Assembly: GCF_017826695.1 (NCBI RefSeq)
Contig: NZ_JAFFZW010000014.1
Coordinates: 38,885 to 102,884, forward strand
DNA length: 64,000 nt
Origin: Pseudomonas alliivorans
Lineage (GTDB): Bacteria > Pseudomonadota > Gammaproteobacteria > Pseudomonadales > Pseudomonadaceae
Reading direction: 5' to 3'
Positions within the stretch are counted from its first letter, which is position 1; the number at the start of each line of letters is the position of its first letter. A program made the translations under genes and the position numbers. Of the stretch, positions 7,949 through 16,852 are shown one piece after another. The notes beneath the pieces were generated by a model, which did no database searches, was not told the origin of the DNA, and worked only from the letters and a program-made list of their open reading frames with translations.

Positions 7949-9604
7949 TTACATGTTCGGGTAGGTCGGACCGCCAGCGCCCTCTGGTGCCACCCAGGTG
8001 ATGTTCTGGGAGGGGTCCTTGATGTCGCAGGTCTTGCAGTGGACGCAGTTCTGGGCGTTGATCTGGAAGCGCTTCTCGCCGTCTTCCTTGGTGATCACTT
8101 CATACACGCCCGCCGGGCAGTAGCGCTGGGCGGGTTCGTCGTACAGAGGCAGGTTCTTGCTGATCGGGATGCTCGGGTCGGTCAGCTTCAAGTGGCAAGG
8201 CTGCTCCTCTTCATGGTTGGTGCTGGAGAGGAATACCGAGCTGAGTTTGTCGAAGCTGAGCTTGCCGTCGGGTTTCGGGTAGTCGATCTTCTTCGAGTCG
8301 GCGGCCAGCTTGAGGCAGGCATAGTCCGGCTTGGTGTCATGCAGCGTGAACGGCAGTCTGCCACCGAAGATGTTCTGGTCGATGAAGTTGAACGCACCGC
8401 CCTTGATCGCGCCGTACTTGTGAATCGCCACGCCGAAATTACGGCTTGTAAACAGCTCATCATGCAGCCAGCTGGCCTTGAACGCCTCGACGTAGGAAGT
8501 CAGTGTATCGCCGCCTTCCTTGCCTGCCAGCAAGGCTTCGGCAACCGAGTCGGCCGCCAGCATGCCTGACTTCATGGCGGTATGGCTGCCCTTGATCTTG
8601 GCGAAGTTCAGGGTGCCCAGGTCGCAGCCGATCAGTGCGCCGCCCGGGAAGACCATCTTCGGCAACGAGTTCAGGCCGCCCTTGGCAATGGCGCGGGCAC
8701 CGTAACTGATGCGTTTGCCGCCTTCCAGGTATTGTTTGATGACCGGGTGATGCTTGTAGCGCTGGAATTCGTCGAACGGCGACAGGTACGGGTTGGCGTA
8801 GGAGAGATCGACGATCAGACCGACCACCACCTGATTGTTTTCCAGGTGATAAAGGAAGGAGCCGCCCGGATTGGCGTCGTCCAGTGGCCAGCCTGCGGTA
8901 TGCACCACCAGGCCCTGTTCATGCTTCGCCGGATCGACTTCCCAGATTTCCTTGAGACCGATGGCGTAATGCTGCACGTCGGCTTCATTGTCCAGATCGA
9001 AGCGCTTGATCAGTTGTTTGCCGATATGGCCACGGCAGCCTTCGGCAAACAGCGTGTACTTGGCGCGCAATTCCATGCCGGGCGTGTAAAGGCCTTCTTT
9101 CGGGTTACCTTCGCGGTCGACACCCAGGTCGCCGGTGATGATGCCGCGCACGACGCCGTTTTCGTCGAACAGGGCTTCCTGAGCCGCGAAGCCGGGGTAG
9201 ATCTCGACGCCGAGGTTTTCAGCCTGTTGGGCCATCCAGCGGCACAGATTGCCCAGCGAGATGATGTAGTTGCCTTCGTTGTGCATGGTCTTGGGCACGA
9301 AGAAGTTCGGGACCTTGCGAGCCTTCTCGGCATCATTCAGGACATAAATGTCGTCGCGCTTGACAGGCGTGTGGAGCGGGGCGCCTAGCGCCTGCCAGTC
9401 AGGGAACAGTTCGTTCAGGGCGCGGGGTTCGAACACCGCACCGGACAAGATATGTGCACCGACTTCCGAGCCTTTTTCCACCACGCAGACGCTGATTTCC
9501 TGCCCGGCTTCGGCAGCCTTCTGCTTGAGGCGGCAAGCGGCTGAAAGCCCGGACGGGCCGGCTCCGACGATGACGACGTCGAATTCCATGTATTCGCGTT
9601 CCAC
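7949..9604 (-). CDS. Electron transfer flavoprotein-ubiquinone oxidoreductase
   Basis: This 551-residue protein, normal length for the family, passes electrons from reduced ETF to membrane ubiquinone during fatty-acid and amino-acid oxidation. The FAD-binding loop VGAGPSGLSAAC is at the N-terminus (about residues 13-24). The C-terminal 4Fe-4S cluster ligands are visible as Cys496 and the CVHCKTC group (Cys520, 523, 526). The start is a GTG (9604) with AGGAGA six bases upstream. It is divergent from etfBA, the ETF subunits, as in P. aeruginosa PA2953/PA2952-PA2951. A near-consensus promoter and a PsrA-type box lie upstream, linking it to fatty-acid sensing. Confidence 0.95.
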   Translation of the reverse strand: MEREYMEFDVVIVGAGPSGLSAACRLKQKAAEAGQEISVCVVEKGSEVGAHILSGAVFEPRALNELFPDWQALGAPLHTPVKRDDIYVLNDAEKARKVPNFFVPKTMHNEGNYIISLGNLCRWMAQQAENLGVEIYPGFAAQEALFDENGVVRGIITGDLGVDREGNPKEGLYTPGMELRAKYTLFAEGCRGHIGKQLIKRFDLDNEADVQHYAIGLKEIWEVDPAKHEQGLVVHTAGWPLDDANPGGSFLYHLENNQVVVGLIVDLSYANPYLSPFDEFQRYKHHPVIKQYLEGGKRISYGARAIAKGGLNSLPKMVFPGGALIGCDLGTLNFAKIKGSHTAMKSGMLAADSVAEALLAGKEGGDTLTSYVEAFKASWLHDELFTSRNFGVAIHKYGAIKGGAFNFIDQNIFGGRLPFTLHDTKPDYACLKLAADSKKIDYPKPDGKLSFDKLSSVFLSSTNHEEEQPCHLKLTDPSIPISKNLPLYDEPAQRYCPAGVYEVITKEDGEKRFQINAQNCVHCKTCDIKDPSQNITWVAPEGAGGPTYPNM

Positions 9605-9698
9605 AGGCTATCTCCTACTCTCAAGGCTCACGGTATTTTTTTATGGGTCACGGTGGACCGACATACGGACTTGGACCGCACATCTTTTTAAGGCGTGC

Positions 9699-9727
9699 AG
9701 TATATCTACACCACTGTACGGGTCCAA
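9699..9727 (-). promoter_or_regulatory. Sigma-70 promoter of the ETF-QO gene
   Basis: Read on the minus strand, TTGGAC and TATACT are separated by exactly 17 bases. The -10 box is about 95 bases from the GTG start, and the PsrA-type box abuts the -35 box. Confidence 0.65.
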
Positions 9728-9729
9728 TA

Positions 9730-9743
9730 CAAACGTTTGTTTG
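9730..9743. promoter_or_regulatory. PsrA-type fatty-acid regulator box
   Basis: CAAAC-GTTT-GTTTG fits the Pseudomonas PsrA consensus (G/C)AAAC-N2-4-GTTT(G/C) exactly. PsrA is known to control the ETF genes in P. aeruginosa. The box lies two bases upstream of the -35 element of the ETF-QO promoter, where bound repressor would block RNA polymerase. Confidence 0.65.
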
Positions 9744-10142
9744 AATCGGCCGCAGGCCAGATAAATCAAAGATGCGCGACTCATGACTGGCCGATTTGGC
9801 GTATTGACCGGAAAAGGCGTTGCAGTCAAGATACGGGCGGTTTTGCATTTGCCGTAGGCTGAAACGGGCTTCCACGGACATCTCTTGCGGATATCTGCAG
9901 CGGACCCCGGAAAAAGGCATCAGGCAAATGCAGTGCAGGCACTCACGTAAACGGCCAGTGTCGCCCGGCGCATTTTACACACCCTGCCGGTGCATGACGG
10001 GTGACGCCCTGTTTTTATCGGGCTTTTGGCGGGATTTGCATGAAGTCATGTTCGCCTGCACGAATACGATTGCTTGTTGAGGACACATATCGATCGCCTG
10101 GTATTGCCGGGCGACTTCTTTTCACCGGAGAGTGAGGAATCC
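9744..10142 (+). other. Long upstream region of etfB
   Basis: These 399 bases between the PsrA box and etfB hold no credible gene. No second PsrA box and no clear -10/-35 pair for etfB were found by eye; GAGAGTGAGGAATCC just before the etfB ATG is its ribosome site. Confidence 0.4.
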
Positions 10143-10892
10143 ATGAAGGTTCTTGTAGCTGTCAAACGAGTGGTCGACTACAACGTCAAGGTTCGCGTCA
10201 AGGCGGACAACTCCGGCGTCGATCTGGCTAACGTCAAAATGTCCATGAACCCTTTCTGCGAAATCGCTGTGGAAGAGGCTGTGCGCCTGAAAGAGAAGGG
10301 CGTAGCGACTGAAATCGTCGTGGTGACCATCGGCCCGACCACTGCACAAGAGCAACTGCGTACCGCGCTGGCACTGGGTGCCGATCGCGCCGTGCTGGTC
10401 GAGTCCGCCGAAGAACTGACGTCCCTGGCTGTCGCCAAGCTGCTCAAGGCCGTTGTCGACAAGGAGCAGCCGCAACTGGTCATCCTTGGCAAGCAGGCCA
10501 TCGACAGTGACAACAACCAGACTGGCCAGATGCTGGCTGCGCTGAGCGGCTATCCGCAGGGCACCTTCGCGTCGAAGGTCGAAGTGTCCGGCGACAAGGT
10601 TGCCGTGACCCGCGAGATCGACGGCGGTCTGCAAACCGTTTCCCTCAGCCTGCCGGCCATCGTGACCACAGACCTGCGTCTGAACGAGCCACGTTACGCC
10701 TCGCTGCCCAACATCATGAAGGCCAAGAAGAAGCCGCTTGAAGTGCTGACACCCGATGCACTGGGCGTTTCCACGGCCTCGACCAACAAAACCCTCAAGG
10801 TCGAAGCACCGGCTGCACGCAGCGCGGGCATCAAGGTCAAATCGGTGGCCGAACTGGTCGAGAAACTGAAAACCGAAGCGAAGGTAATCTAA
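10143..10892 (+). CDS. etfB: Electron transfer flavoprotein beta subunit
   Basis: The 249-residue small ETF subunit binds AMP and, with EtfA, carries electrons from acyl-CoA and other flavin dehydrogenases to ETF-QO. The start is the ATG of MKVLVAVKRVVDYNVKV, the standard EtfB N-terminus, with GAGTGAGGAATCC upstream. Family segments are MNPFCEIAVEEAVRLKE and LGKQAIDSDNNQTGQML, the latter from the beta signature. It ends directly before the etfA start with no gap, so the two are co-translated. The ETF-QO gene is divergent about 540 bases away. Confidence 0.96.
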   Translation: MKVLVAVKRVVDYNVKVRVKADNSGVDLANVKMSMNPFCEIAVEEAVRLKEKGVATEIVVVTIGPTTAQEQLRTALALGADRAVLVESAEELTSLAVAKLLKAVVDKEQPQLVILGKQAIDSDNNQTGQMLAALSGYPQGTFASKVEVSGDKVAVTREIDGGLQTVSLSLPAIVTTDLRLNEPRYASLPNIMKAKKKPLEVLTPDALGVSTASTNKTLKVEAPAARSAGIKVKSVAELVEKLKTEAKVI

Positions 10893-11822
10893 ATGACGAT
10901 CCTGGTTATCGCTGAACATGACAATGCAACCGTAGCTCCAGCGACGCTCAACACCCTCGCTGCTGCCCAGAAGATCGGTGGCGACATTCACCTGCTGGTT
11001 GCCGGTTCCGGCGTGAGCGCCGTTGCCGAAGCCGCTGCGAAAATCGCTGGCGTGGCAAAAGTGCTGGTGGCCGACAACGCCGCCTACGCACACCAGTTGC
11101 CGGAAAACGTCGCGCCGCTGGTCGTCGAGCTGGCTGCGGGTCACAGCCACGTACTGGGTGCCGCCACCTCCAACGGCAAGAACATCCTGCCACGCGTGGC
11201 CGCGCAGCTGGATGTGGACCAGATCTCGGAAATCATCTCGGTCGAGTCGGCTGACACCTTCACACGTCCGATCTACGCCGGTAACGCCATTGCCACCGTG
11301 CAGTCCACTGCTTCGGTCAAGGTCATCACCGTGCGTGCCACCGGTTTTGATCCGGTTGCTGCAGAAGGTGGTTCGGCGTCCGTTGAGGCGGTTTCGGCTG
11401 CTCACGACGCGGGCAAGTCGAGTTTCGTTGGCGAAGAACTGGCCAAGTCGGACCGTCCTGAGCTGACGGCCGCCAAAATCGTCGTTTCCGGCGGACGCGG
11501 CATGCAGAACGGTGACAACTTCAAGCATCTGTATGCGCTGGCAGACAAGCTGGGCGCTGCGGTCGGTGCCTCGCGTGCGGCCGTCGATGCCGGTTTCGTG
11601 CCCAACGACATGCAGGTCGGTCAGACTGGCAAGATCGTCGCGCCTCAGTTGTACATTGCGGTCGGTATCTCCGGCGCGATCCAGCATCTGGCAGGTATGA
11701 AGGACTCCAAGGTGATCGTGGCGATCAACAAGGATGAAGAGGCACCGATCTTCCAGGTGGCCGATTACGGTCTGGTAGCAGACCTGTTCGAAGCAATCCC
11801 GGAGCTTGAGAAGCTGGTCTGA
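10893..11822 (+). CDS. etfA: Electron transfer flavoprotein alpha subunit (FAD-binding)
   Basis: The 309-residue large ETF subunit holds the FAD. The C-terminal FAD-binding signature is clear: VSGGRGMQN, VGQTGKIVAPQLYIAVGISG and NKDEEAPIFQVADYGLVAD. The N-terminal domain with LVAGSGV pairs with EtfB. It starts at the base after the etfB stop and is followed by a long stem terminator at 11845-11920. Confidence 0.96.
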   Translation: MTILVIAEHDNATVAPATLNTLAAAQKIGGDIHLLVAGSGVSAVAEAAAKIAGVAKVLVADNAAYAHQLPENVAPLVVELAAGHSHVLGAATSNGKNILPRVAAQLDVDQISEIISVESADTFTRPIYAGNAIATVQSTASVKVITVRATGFDPVAAEGGSASVEAVSAAHDAGKSSFVGEELAKSDRPELTAAKIVVSGGRGMQNGDNFKHLYALADKLGAAVGASRAAVDAGFVPNDMQVGQTGKIVAPQLYIAVGISGAIQHLAGMKDSKVIVAINKDEEAPIFQVADYGLVADLFEAIPELEKLV

Positions 11823-11844
11823 TCCACTCTCTTCCACTATAAAG

Positions 11845-11920
11845 AGAACCCGTTCTATTCGGCTTCATGCGCTGTCAGGCTTGCCTGTGGTGTCTGAAGC
11901 CTGATGAGCGGGTTTTTTAT
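11845..11920 (+). terminator. Long-stem terminator of etfBA
   Basis: AACCCG near 11846 pairs with CGGGTT near 11911, and the inner arm GGCTTCA (11860-11866) pairs with TGAAGCC (11894-11900). A T run follows. The hairpin ends about 20 bases before the next gene. Confidence 0.65.
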
Positions 11921-11941
11921 CGACTTGTGAAAGGGCTGTCC

Positions 11942-12784
11942 ATGCAACGCCATTCCGTTCGCCGTTCCAGACTGTTTGGTTCGCTCCTGCTGGGGTTGCT
12001 CGTGTCTCCGACGCCGGGTTTCGCGGCTGGCAAATGCGAGCGGCTGTTCGTGACCGGCAGTCCGGATGCGCCGCCTTACCTGTGGCGCGACCCTCAGGAC
12101 CCCAGGCACCTGATGGGGGCCAACGCCGATCTGCTGAAGCAGGCAGCGGGGACGCTGGGTATCAAGGTCGAGTTTCTGTACGCAGGCAAGCGCAGTCAGG
12201 CGCTGGAAGAGGTGCGTACCGGGCGCATGGACCTGTTGGCTGATGCGCCCATGAATGCCGCGCAACTGGATGCCCTCGACTACATCCATCCTGCCATCGT
12301 TCAGAACGATATCGTGATCTGGACGCGCCGTGATCATGATGTTCCGTTGACCACGCTGAGCGAGCTTCATGGGCATGGTGGTGCCATCTCTGACAAGACG
12401 CGACTGACGCCCGCCTTCGATGAGACAGCCCGGCAACAGTTGACGCTGGAGCGGGTTTCCGGTCTGACTCCTGCCTTCCAGAAGCTGGCGCTCGGTGAGG
12501 TTGAATATGTGCTGGCCGGCCGCTACGCAGGAATGGTCATGGTGCAGACACTGGGCTTGTCATCTGACGTGGTCGCCCAGCCTTTGCCCCTAGACAGGCC
12601 TGGTTTTTACCTGGCTCTGTCGTTCAATTCGGCTTGCAACGATCCATGGTTGCGCGGACAGCTGGCGAAAAAGATGACAGAATCGGCCGCCTCCGGCCTC
12701 GCAGGCGAGGTGATCCGACACAATCTGGATCTGTGGAAAGCCCAGCTGTTGCAGCCTGCCAGTGCCAGCGCCTCAACCAAGTAG
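11942..12784 (+). CDS. Periplasmic solute-binding protein (SBP_bac_3-like)
   Basis: This 280-residue protein has a signal peptide (basic start, then LFGSLLLGLLVSPTPGFAA) and resembles the amino-acid-type periplasmic binding fold: YLWRDPQDPRHLMGANADLL near the start of the mature part, then RSQALEEVRTGRMDLLADAP. The ATG at 11942 is chosen because it begins the signal peptide; the in-frame upstream part lies in the etfA terminator. No ABC permease or ATPase is adjacent, so it may be an orphan sensor-type binding protein rather than a transporter part. The ligand is not predictable. Confidence 0.75.
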   Translation: MQRHSVRRSRLFGSLLLGLLVSPTPGFAAGKCERLFVTGSPDAPPYLWRDPQDPRHLMGANADLLKQAAGTLGIKVEFLYAGKRSQALEEVRTGRMDLLADAPMNAAQLDALDYIHPAIVQNDIVIWTRRDHDVPLTTLSELHGHGGAISDKTRLTPAFDETARQQLTLERVSGLTPAFQKLALGEVEYVLAGRYAGMVMVQTLGLSSDVVAQPLPLDRPGFYLALSFNSACNDPWLRGQLAKKMTESAASGLAGEVIRHNLDLWKAQLLQPASASASTK

Positions 12785-12794
12785 GATGTTTTTT

Positions 12795-13145
12795 GTGAGT
12801 ATTCGTTTTTCAATCGCCGCCCTGGCAATCGCCACGCTGGTCGGTTGCGTCAGTGATCCGGTTCCGACCGAACAATTCAAATTGACCGAGCAGGCGCTTG
12901 AGCAGGCCAAGGCCGTCGGTGCTGACGAGCAGCCCGAGCTGGAAACGGCCGAGGCCAAGTTCGCCGATGCCCGTGCGGACATGGCTGACAAGTCCTACAA
13001 GGATGCGCGCATGAAGGCTGAGCAGGCTGAACTGGATGCGCGCCTGGCCGAGGCGCGCGTTCTTACGCTGAAAAGTCAGGAGCAGATCACGCAGTTGAAC
13101 ACCCGCCTGAATCGTTTGCGCAAGCAACTGGGAGAGGCTCAATGA
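12795..13145 (+). CDS. DUF4398-type lipoprotein with coiled coil
   Basis: This small protein (116 residues from the GTG) starts with a lipoprotein signal (IAALAIATLVGC), then has an alanine/glutamate-rich helical repeat (LTEQALEQAKAVGADEQPEL, then KFADARADMADKSYKDARM) typical of DUF4398, and ends in a coiled coil. The GTG at 12795 is preferred over the ATG at 12786 because TAGGA lies eight bases upstream of it. Its stop overlaps the next start (ATGA), so it is translated together with the OmpA-like lipoprotein, and the two probably act together at the outer membrane and peptidoglycan. Confidence 0.75.
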   Translation: MSIRFSIAALAIATLVGCVSDPVPTEQFKLTEQALEQAKAVGADEQPELETAEAKFADARADMADKSYKDARMKAEQAELDARLAEARVLTLKSQEQITQLNTRLNRLRKQLGEAQ

Positions 13146-13957
13146 ACCGTATCCCGCGTGCCATGAGTGTAGGTCTCTTGCTGGCGTCGGCAGGTCTTTA
13201 CGGTTGCGCCGGTCACCAGAACGCTGATCAGGCCCTGCAGCAGGCCAGTACGGACTTCCAGAAGGTCAAGGAAGACACCGACGTGCTGCGCAGTGCGCCG
13301 AAAGACGTGATCCGCGCCGGTGAATCGCTGGCCCGTGCCGAGCGTCTTTCCACTTACCTGGGCAGTGGCGCCGACGTGAGTCATTACGCCTACCTGAGCA
13401 GCCGCTACAGCGAAATCGCCCGTGAGCACAGTAACCTCATGCTGAGCCAGGAGCGTCTGGCGAAGATGGAGATGGAGCGTCAGCGCCTGCAACTGGGTTT
13501 GCGTGAGGCCAAGCTGGCCAGCGCCCAGCAGCAGGGCAGGTGGCTTGAAGACCAGATCCTCAGCCTCGCCACGACCCAGACCGACCGTGGGTTGGTCATG
13601 ACCCTGGGCGATGTGCTGTTCGATGCCGGGCATGCCGAGCTCAAGAATTCGGCCAGTCGTACCGTGCTCAAAGTCGTACAGTTCCTGCAGATCAACCCAC
13701 GCCGGATCGTCAGGATCGAGGGCTACACCGACAGCACTGGCGATCGTCAGGAAAACCTCAAGCTTTCCCGTGATCGGGCGCAGGCTGTTGCTGACGTGCT
13801 GATGGATCTGGGCATTGATGAAAAGCGGATCAAGGTCGAGGGCTATGGCCAGGAATTCCCGGTCAGCGTGAACGCAACCGAACGTGGGCGCGCGCAGAAT
13901 CGTCGAGTTGAAATCGTCTTTTCCGACGACAAGGGTCAGCTGGGTGCCGCTCGGTAG
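13142..13957 (+). CDS. OmpA-family peptidoglycan-binding lipoprotein with DUF4398 N-terminus
   Basis: This 271-residue protein has a lipoprotein signal (LLLASAGLYGC), an N-terminal helical DUF4398-like region (about residues 25-150) similar to its upstream neighbour, and a C-terminal OmpA domain (about 155-265). The OmpA domain is marked by LGDVLFDAGHAELK, IEGYTDSTGDRQENLKLSRD, and VEGYGQEFPVSVN with RGRAQNRRVEIVF. It should be anchored in the outer membrane and bind the peptidoglycan diaminopimelate group. The four-base overlap with the preceding gene indicates coupled synthesis. A run of eight G follows the stop. Confidence 0.88.
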   Translation: MNRIPRAMSVGLLLASAGLYGCAGHQNADQALQQASTDFQKVKEDTDVLRSAPKDVIRAGESLARAERLSTYLGSGADVSHYAYLSSRYSEIAREHSNLMLSQERLAKMEMERQRLQLGLREAKLASAQQQGRWLEDQILSLATTQTDRGLVMTLGDVLFDAGHAELKNSASRTVLKVVQFLQINPRRIVRIEGYTDSTGDRQENLKLSRDRAQAVADVLMDLGIDEKRIKVEGYGQEFPVSVNATERGRAQNRRVEIVFSDDKGQLGAAR

Positions 13958-14238
13958 GTGGGGGGGGCGCTTTGCGCCGTGAAATTGAGCTAGCAAGGGG
14001 GAGGGTGACGTGAGTCGCGCGCCTGGCTCACTGAGTCCGCCGTCTGTCCGCTCTCGAATGACGTCCGCGCAAATGGACACGATCAGTACTTGGCTTGAGC
14101 GCGGTCTCATTAAAACACCTGCAGCCCACAGATTCGCTGGCCCGTTCTTAAACTGTTCCAGTACACTTCATGACAATGGCCGGCAGCCACCTATCTGTTA
14201 TACAAAAATAAATGGCCGGTCTTCATGAGGCTGTGGTC

Positions 14239-15678
14239 ATGACCAATCTTTTGCTCTATCAGCGCATCGCTCAGCAACTGGCTGAAGACATTCGGCGCGG
14301 CGTTTATCAGCCAGGCGAGCGTGTGCCGTCGGTGCGCAAGATGAGCTCGCAGCTTAACGTCAGTCACGCCACGGTCTTGCAGGCGTATGCCAATCTTGAA
14401 GATCAAGGGCTTATCCGGGCTCGACCGCAGTCCGGTTATTACGTGCATCAGACGCCTGCGTTGACGGCTTCGACGCCGGACATCGCCCGTGTTGAGCGTC
14501 CGGGTCTGGTTACGCGCAGCAGCATCATTCAACAGGTGCTCGAAGAGTCGCGCCGGGAAGGTGTCTTTGCGCTGGGTGCGGCGGTGCCTCATGTCGACTA
14601 TCTCCCCGTTCGCGCTTTGCATCAGCAACTGGCCAAGGTCACACGTTTTCACAGTCCGCGGGCTTTCAGTTACATGTTCAGTCCGGGTTTCGAGCCACTG
14701 CGCCGGCAGGTGGCCATTCGAATGCGTGATGCAGGCGTGGTGGTCGATCCTTCTGAGGTGGTTATCACTCACGGTTGCGTCGATGCGTTGCAGATGGCGT
14801 TACGTGTTTTGACCCGTCCCGGCGATCTGATTGCCGCCGAGTCACCCGCCTACTATGGCCTGCTCCAGTTGGCCGATCTGCTTGGCCTCAAAGTCATCGA
14901 GATTCCAAGCGACCCTGCCACTGGTATCAGTCTCGAAGCCTTGCAGCTCGCCGCCAATCAGTGGTCGATCAAGGCGCTGGTGCTGACCTCGCGACTGAGT
15001 AATCCATTGGGCGGCACCATACCGGAAGAGCGGCAGAAAAATCTTTTGCGACTGGCCTCTGATTTCGACATTCAGGTCGTCGAGGATGACGTCTACGGCG
15101 AGCTGATGTTCGAGGTGGGGCGGACCAAGGCCCTCAAGGCGTTTGATCGGCTGGGCCGGGTGATTTATTGCTCCAGCTTTTCCAAGACGCTTTCACCGGG
15201 CGTGCGCATTGGCTGGATCATTGCTGGCAAGTATCAGGCCGAAATCCAGCGTTTGCAGACCTTCAGCACCCATTCGGCCTGCAGTGTGACGCAGATGGCG
15301 ATCGCCGCTTACCTCGAGAATGGCGGCTATGACCGACATCTGCGGTTCATTCGGCTGGAATACCGCAAGAATCTGAGTGCCTATCAGCTCGCTGTTCAGC
15401 AGTCGTTCCCTGAAGGCACGCAGATGAGCAGGCCGGCAGGTGGTTTTATTCTCTGGGTCAGTCTGCCTGGCCGGGTCAATACTCAGGAACTTCATGTCAG
15501 GGCGCTTGAACAGGGCATCAGTATTGCGCCAGGGCTTATTTTCAGTAACACCGAGCAATTCAACCACTGTATTCGCCTTAACTGCGGCATGCCCTGGAAC
15601 AGGGAAGCCGAGCGCGCGTTGATGACATTGGGGATGTTGGCGAAACAGTTGTGTCAGGAAGTGTCGCCAGCCTACTGA
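14239..15678 (+). CDS. MocR-type (GntR/aminotransferase fusion) transcriptional regulator
   Basis: This 479-residue fusion has an N-terminal GntR winged helix (about residues 8-75; RRGVYQPGERVPSVRKMSSQ and HATVLQAYANLEDQGLI) and a class I aminotransferase-like domain (about 100-470). The PLP lysine is present in SSFSKTLSPGVRIGW, with the partner motif VEDDVYGEL. Such proteins act as PLP-dependent regulators rather than enzymes. The ATG at 14239 is chosen because the GntR domain begins right after it. The target genes are not obvious; the next gene is an unrelated-looking lipoprotein, and no divergent partner is adjacent. Confidence 0.88.
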   Translation: MTNLLLYQRIAQQLAEDIRRGVYQPGERVPSVRKMSSQLNVSHATVLQAYANLEDQGLIRARPQSGYYVHQTPALTASTPDIARVERPGLVTRSSIIQQVLEESRREGVFALGAAVPHVDYLPVRALHQQLAKVTRFHSPRAFSYMFSPGFEPLRRQVAIRMRDAGVVVDPSEVVITHGCVDALQMALRVLTRPGDLIAAESPAYYGLLQLADLLGLKVIEIPSDPATGISLEALQLAANQWSIKALVLTSRLSNPLGGTIPEERQKNLLRLASDFDIQVVEDDVYGELMFEVGRTKALKAFDRLGRVIYCSSFSKTLSPGVRIGWIIAGKYQAEIQRLQTFSTHSACSVTQMAIAAYLENGGYDRHLRFIRLEYRKNLSAYQLAVQQSFPEGTQMSRPAGGFILWVSLPGRVNTQELHVRALEQGISIAPGLIFSNTEQFNHCIRLNCGMPWNREAERALMTLGMLAKQLCQEVSPAY

Positions 15679-15789
15679 GCGTCAACTGATTTTCGTCAAT
15701 TGTTCGGAACTCTTGGCTTGTCATGTATGCCTCAAAGGCACAGCATGTAGCTCTTTCGGCTTTGCCACTGTCTTGTCTGATTTTTGCCT

Positions 15790-16449
15790 ATGAATATGTT
15801 TCGCTGTCTGGGGCTGTCCGTCATCGTTTTACTGGGCGCGTGTGATGCTCGGGAAGCGCCGGTGCCCAAACCAAAGACCGAAAGCGGTGCGCCTGCCGCC
15901 GTGCAGGCTCCTGTGGCTGCCGAGGCGCGTTCCACGGTCGATTCGCCGCGCGAGTCCGTGGTCACCGACTCGGCATCCGACAAGGCCCCCGTCACCACGC
16001 ATGAGCTTATGCCCAATATCCCGGTGAAACCTGTGGTGGCCGGCAAGGAAGCCTCTCAGCCCGTGGCACCCAGGCCAATCCACGAAGTGGCTGCCCCGGC
16101 ACGATCGACTGGCAAGGCGGTAACCACAAAGCCTGCAACGGGTAAGCGTGAGGTGGCCGCCAAGGCTGGCAAAGAGGTCAAGGCCAAGGATGTGCGGCTC
16201 AATCGGCCGAAGCTGGACCTGAGTCTGCCACCCGAGATGGTCAAGGCGCTCGATCCACCCGCCAATGTCATCACGGCCAAGCGAAAGCCCATATTGCCGC
16301 AGATGTTCGGCAGCAAAGACTCGCCTTCGGACTCGGGTCCATTCGAGTTGAACGGTCGATTGTTGTCCAACGAAATGCAGCTGCAGATGCGCAACGACAA
16401 TCGTCGCGACGTCGAAGGTGCAGCGCTGGACTTCAAATTCCACCAGTAA
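15790..16449 (+). CDS. Ala/Lys/Pro-rich lipoprotein of unknown function
   Basis: This protein of about 219 residues has a lipoprotein signal ending LSVIVLLGAC, a long low-complexity middle rich in A, P, K and V (about residues 25-135), and a more ordered end with RLNRPKLDLSLPPEMVKALD and LLSNEMQLQMRNDNRRDVEG. The low-complexity part can cause misleading matches to translation factor IF-2. The start is uncertain (ATG at 15790 or 15796), as no clear ribosome site is seen. I do not recognise a function; it is probably an envelope protein. Confidence 0.65.
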   Translation: MNMFRCLGLSVIVLLGACDAREAPVPKPKTESGAPAAVQAPVAAEARSTVDSPRESVVTDSASDKAPVTTHELMPNIPVKPVVAGKEASQPVAPRPIHEVAAPARSTGKAVTTKPATGKREVAAKAGKEVKAKDVRLNRPKLDLSLPPEMVKALDPPANVITAKRKPILPQMFGSKDSPSDSGPFELNGRLLSNEMQLQMRNDNRRDVEGAALDFKFHQ

Positions 16450-16540
16450 GGTCTCATCATCGTCCGGAACGCCGTTTTCAAGCGTGCGTATTGATGAGTA
16501 CTATCCTGTTTCTTTCAATCATTCAGCAAGGGTTCGCGTC

Positions 16541-16798
16541 ATGGACTGCCGCTCGGGTTGCGGTGCGTGCTGCATCGCGCCTTCCATCACGTCTCCCATA
16601 CCGGGTATGCCGAACGGCAAGCCGGCGGGGGAGCGCTGTCTTCATCTTTCCATCCAGTCTCTCTGCGGGCTGTTCGGTCGCCCTGAACGGCCAGCGGTCT
16701 GCAGTCAGTTCAAGGCTGCCGAAGATGTATGTGGCGTCGATCAGGCAGACGCGATACGTCTGATCGGCTGGTGGGAAAAAATGACTTCAGTCGCCTGA
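16541..16798 (+). CDS. YkgJ-family cysteine cluster protein
   Basis: This 85-residue protein begins MDCRSGCGACCIAPS and has further cysteines in ERCLHLS, SLCGLFG, AVCSQF and DVCG, the pattern of the YkgJ family, whose members are thought to bind zinc or an iron-sulfur centre. The ATG at 16541 is chosen because the cysteine motif starts there; the frame is open upstream but overlaps the preceding lipoprotein gene. The role is unknown. Confidence 0.8.
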   Translation: MDCRSGCGACCIAPSITSPIPGMPNGKPAGERCLHLSIQSLCGLFGRPERPAVCSQFKAAEDVCGVDQADAIRLIGWWEKMTSVA

Positions 16799-16852
16799 AT
16801 CAGCTGTCTGCATCATGGTTTCGTCGGCATCTAAACAATAAGGAATAAGACA

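Noticed and set aside
10122..11837. 571-codon open frame antisense to etfBA
   Set aside because: It covers both etf genes on the opposite strand, has no ribosome site or family features, and is a shadow of high-GC coding sequence.
12605..13142. Minus-strand open frames over the DUF4398 gene
   Set aside because: The plus-strand gene has a lipoprotein signal, a coiled coil and stop/start coupling; the opposite frames have none.
13960..13967. Run of eight G after the OmpA-like gene, considered as a phase-variable tract
   Set aside because: It lies three bases after the stop codon, so slippage would not change the protein, and no promoter spans it.
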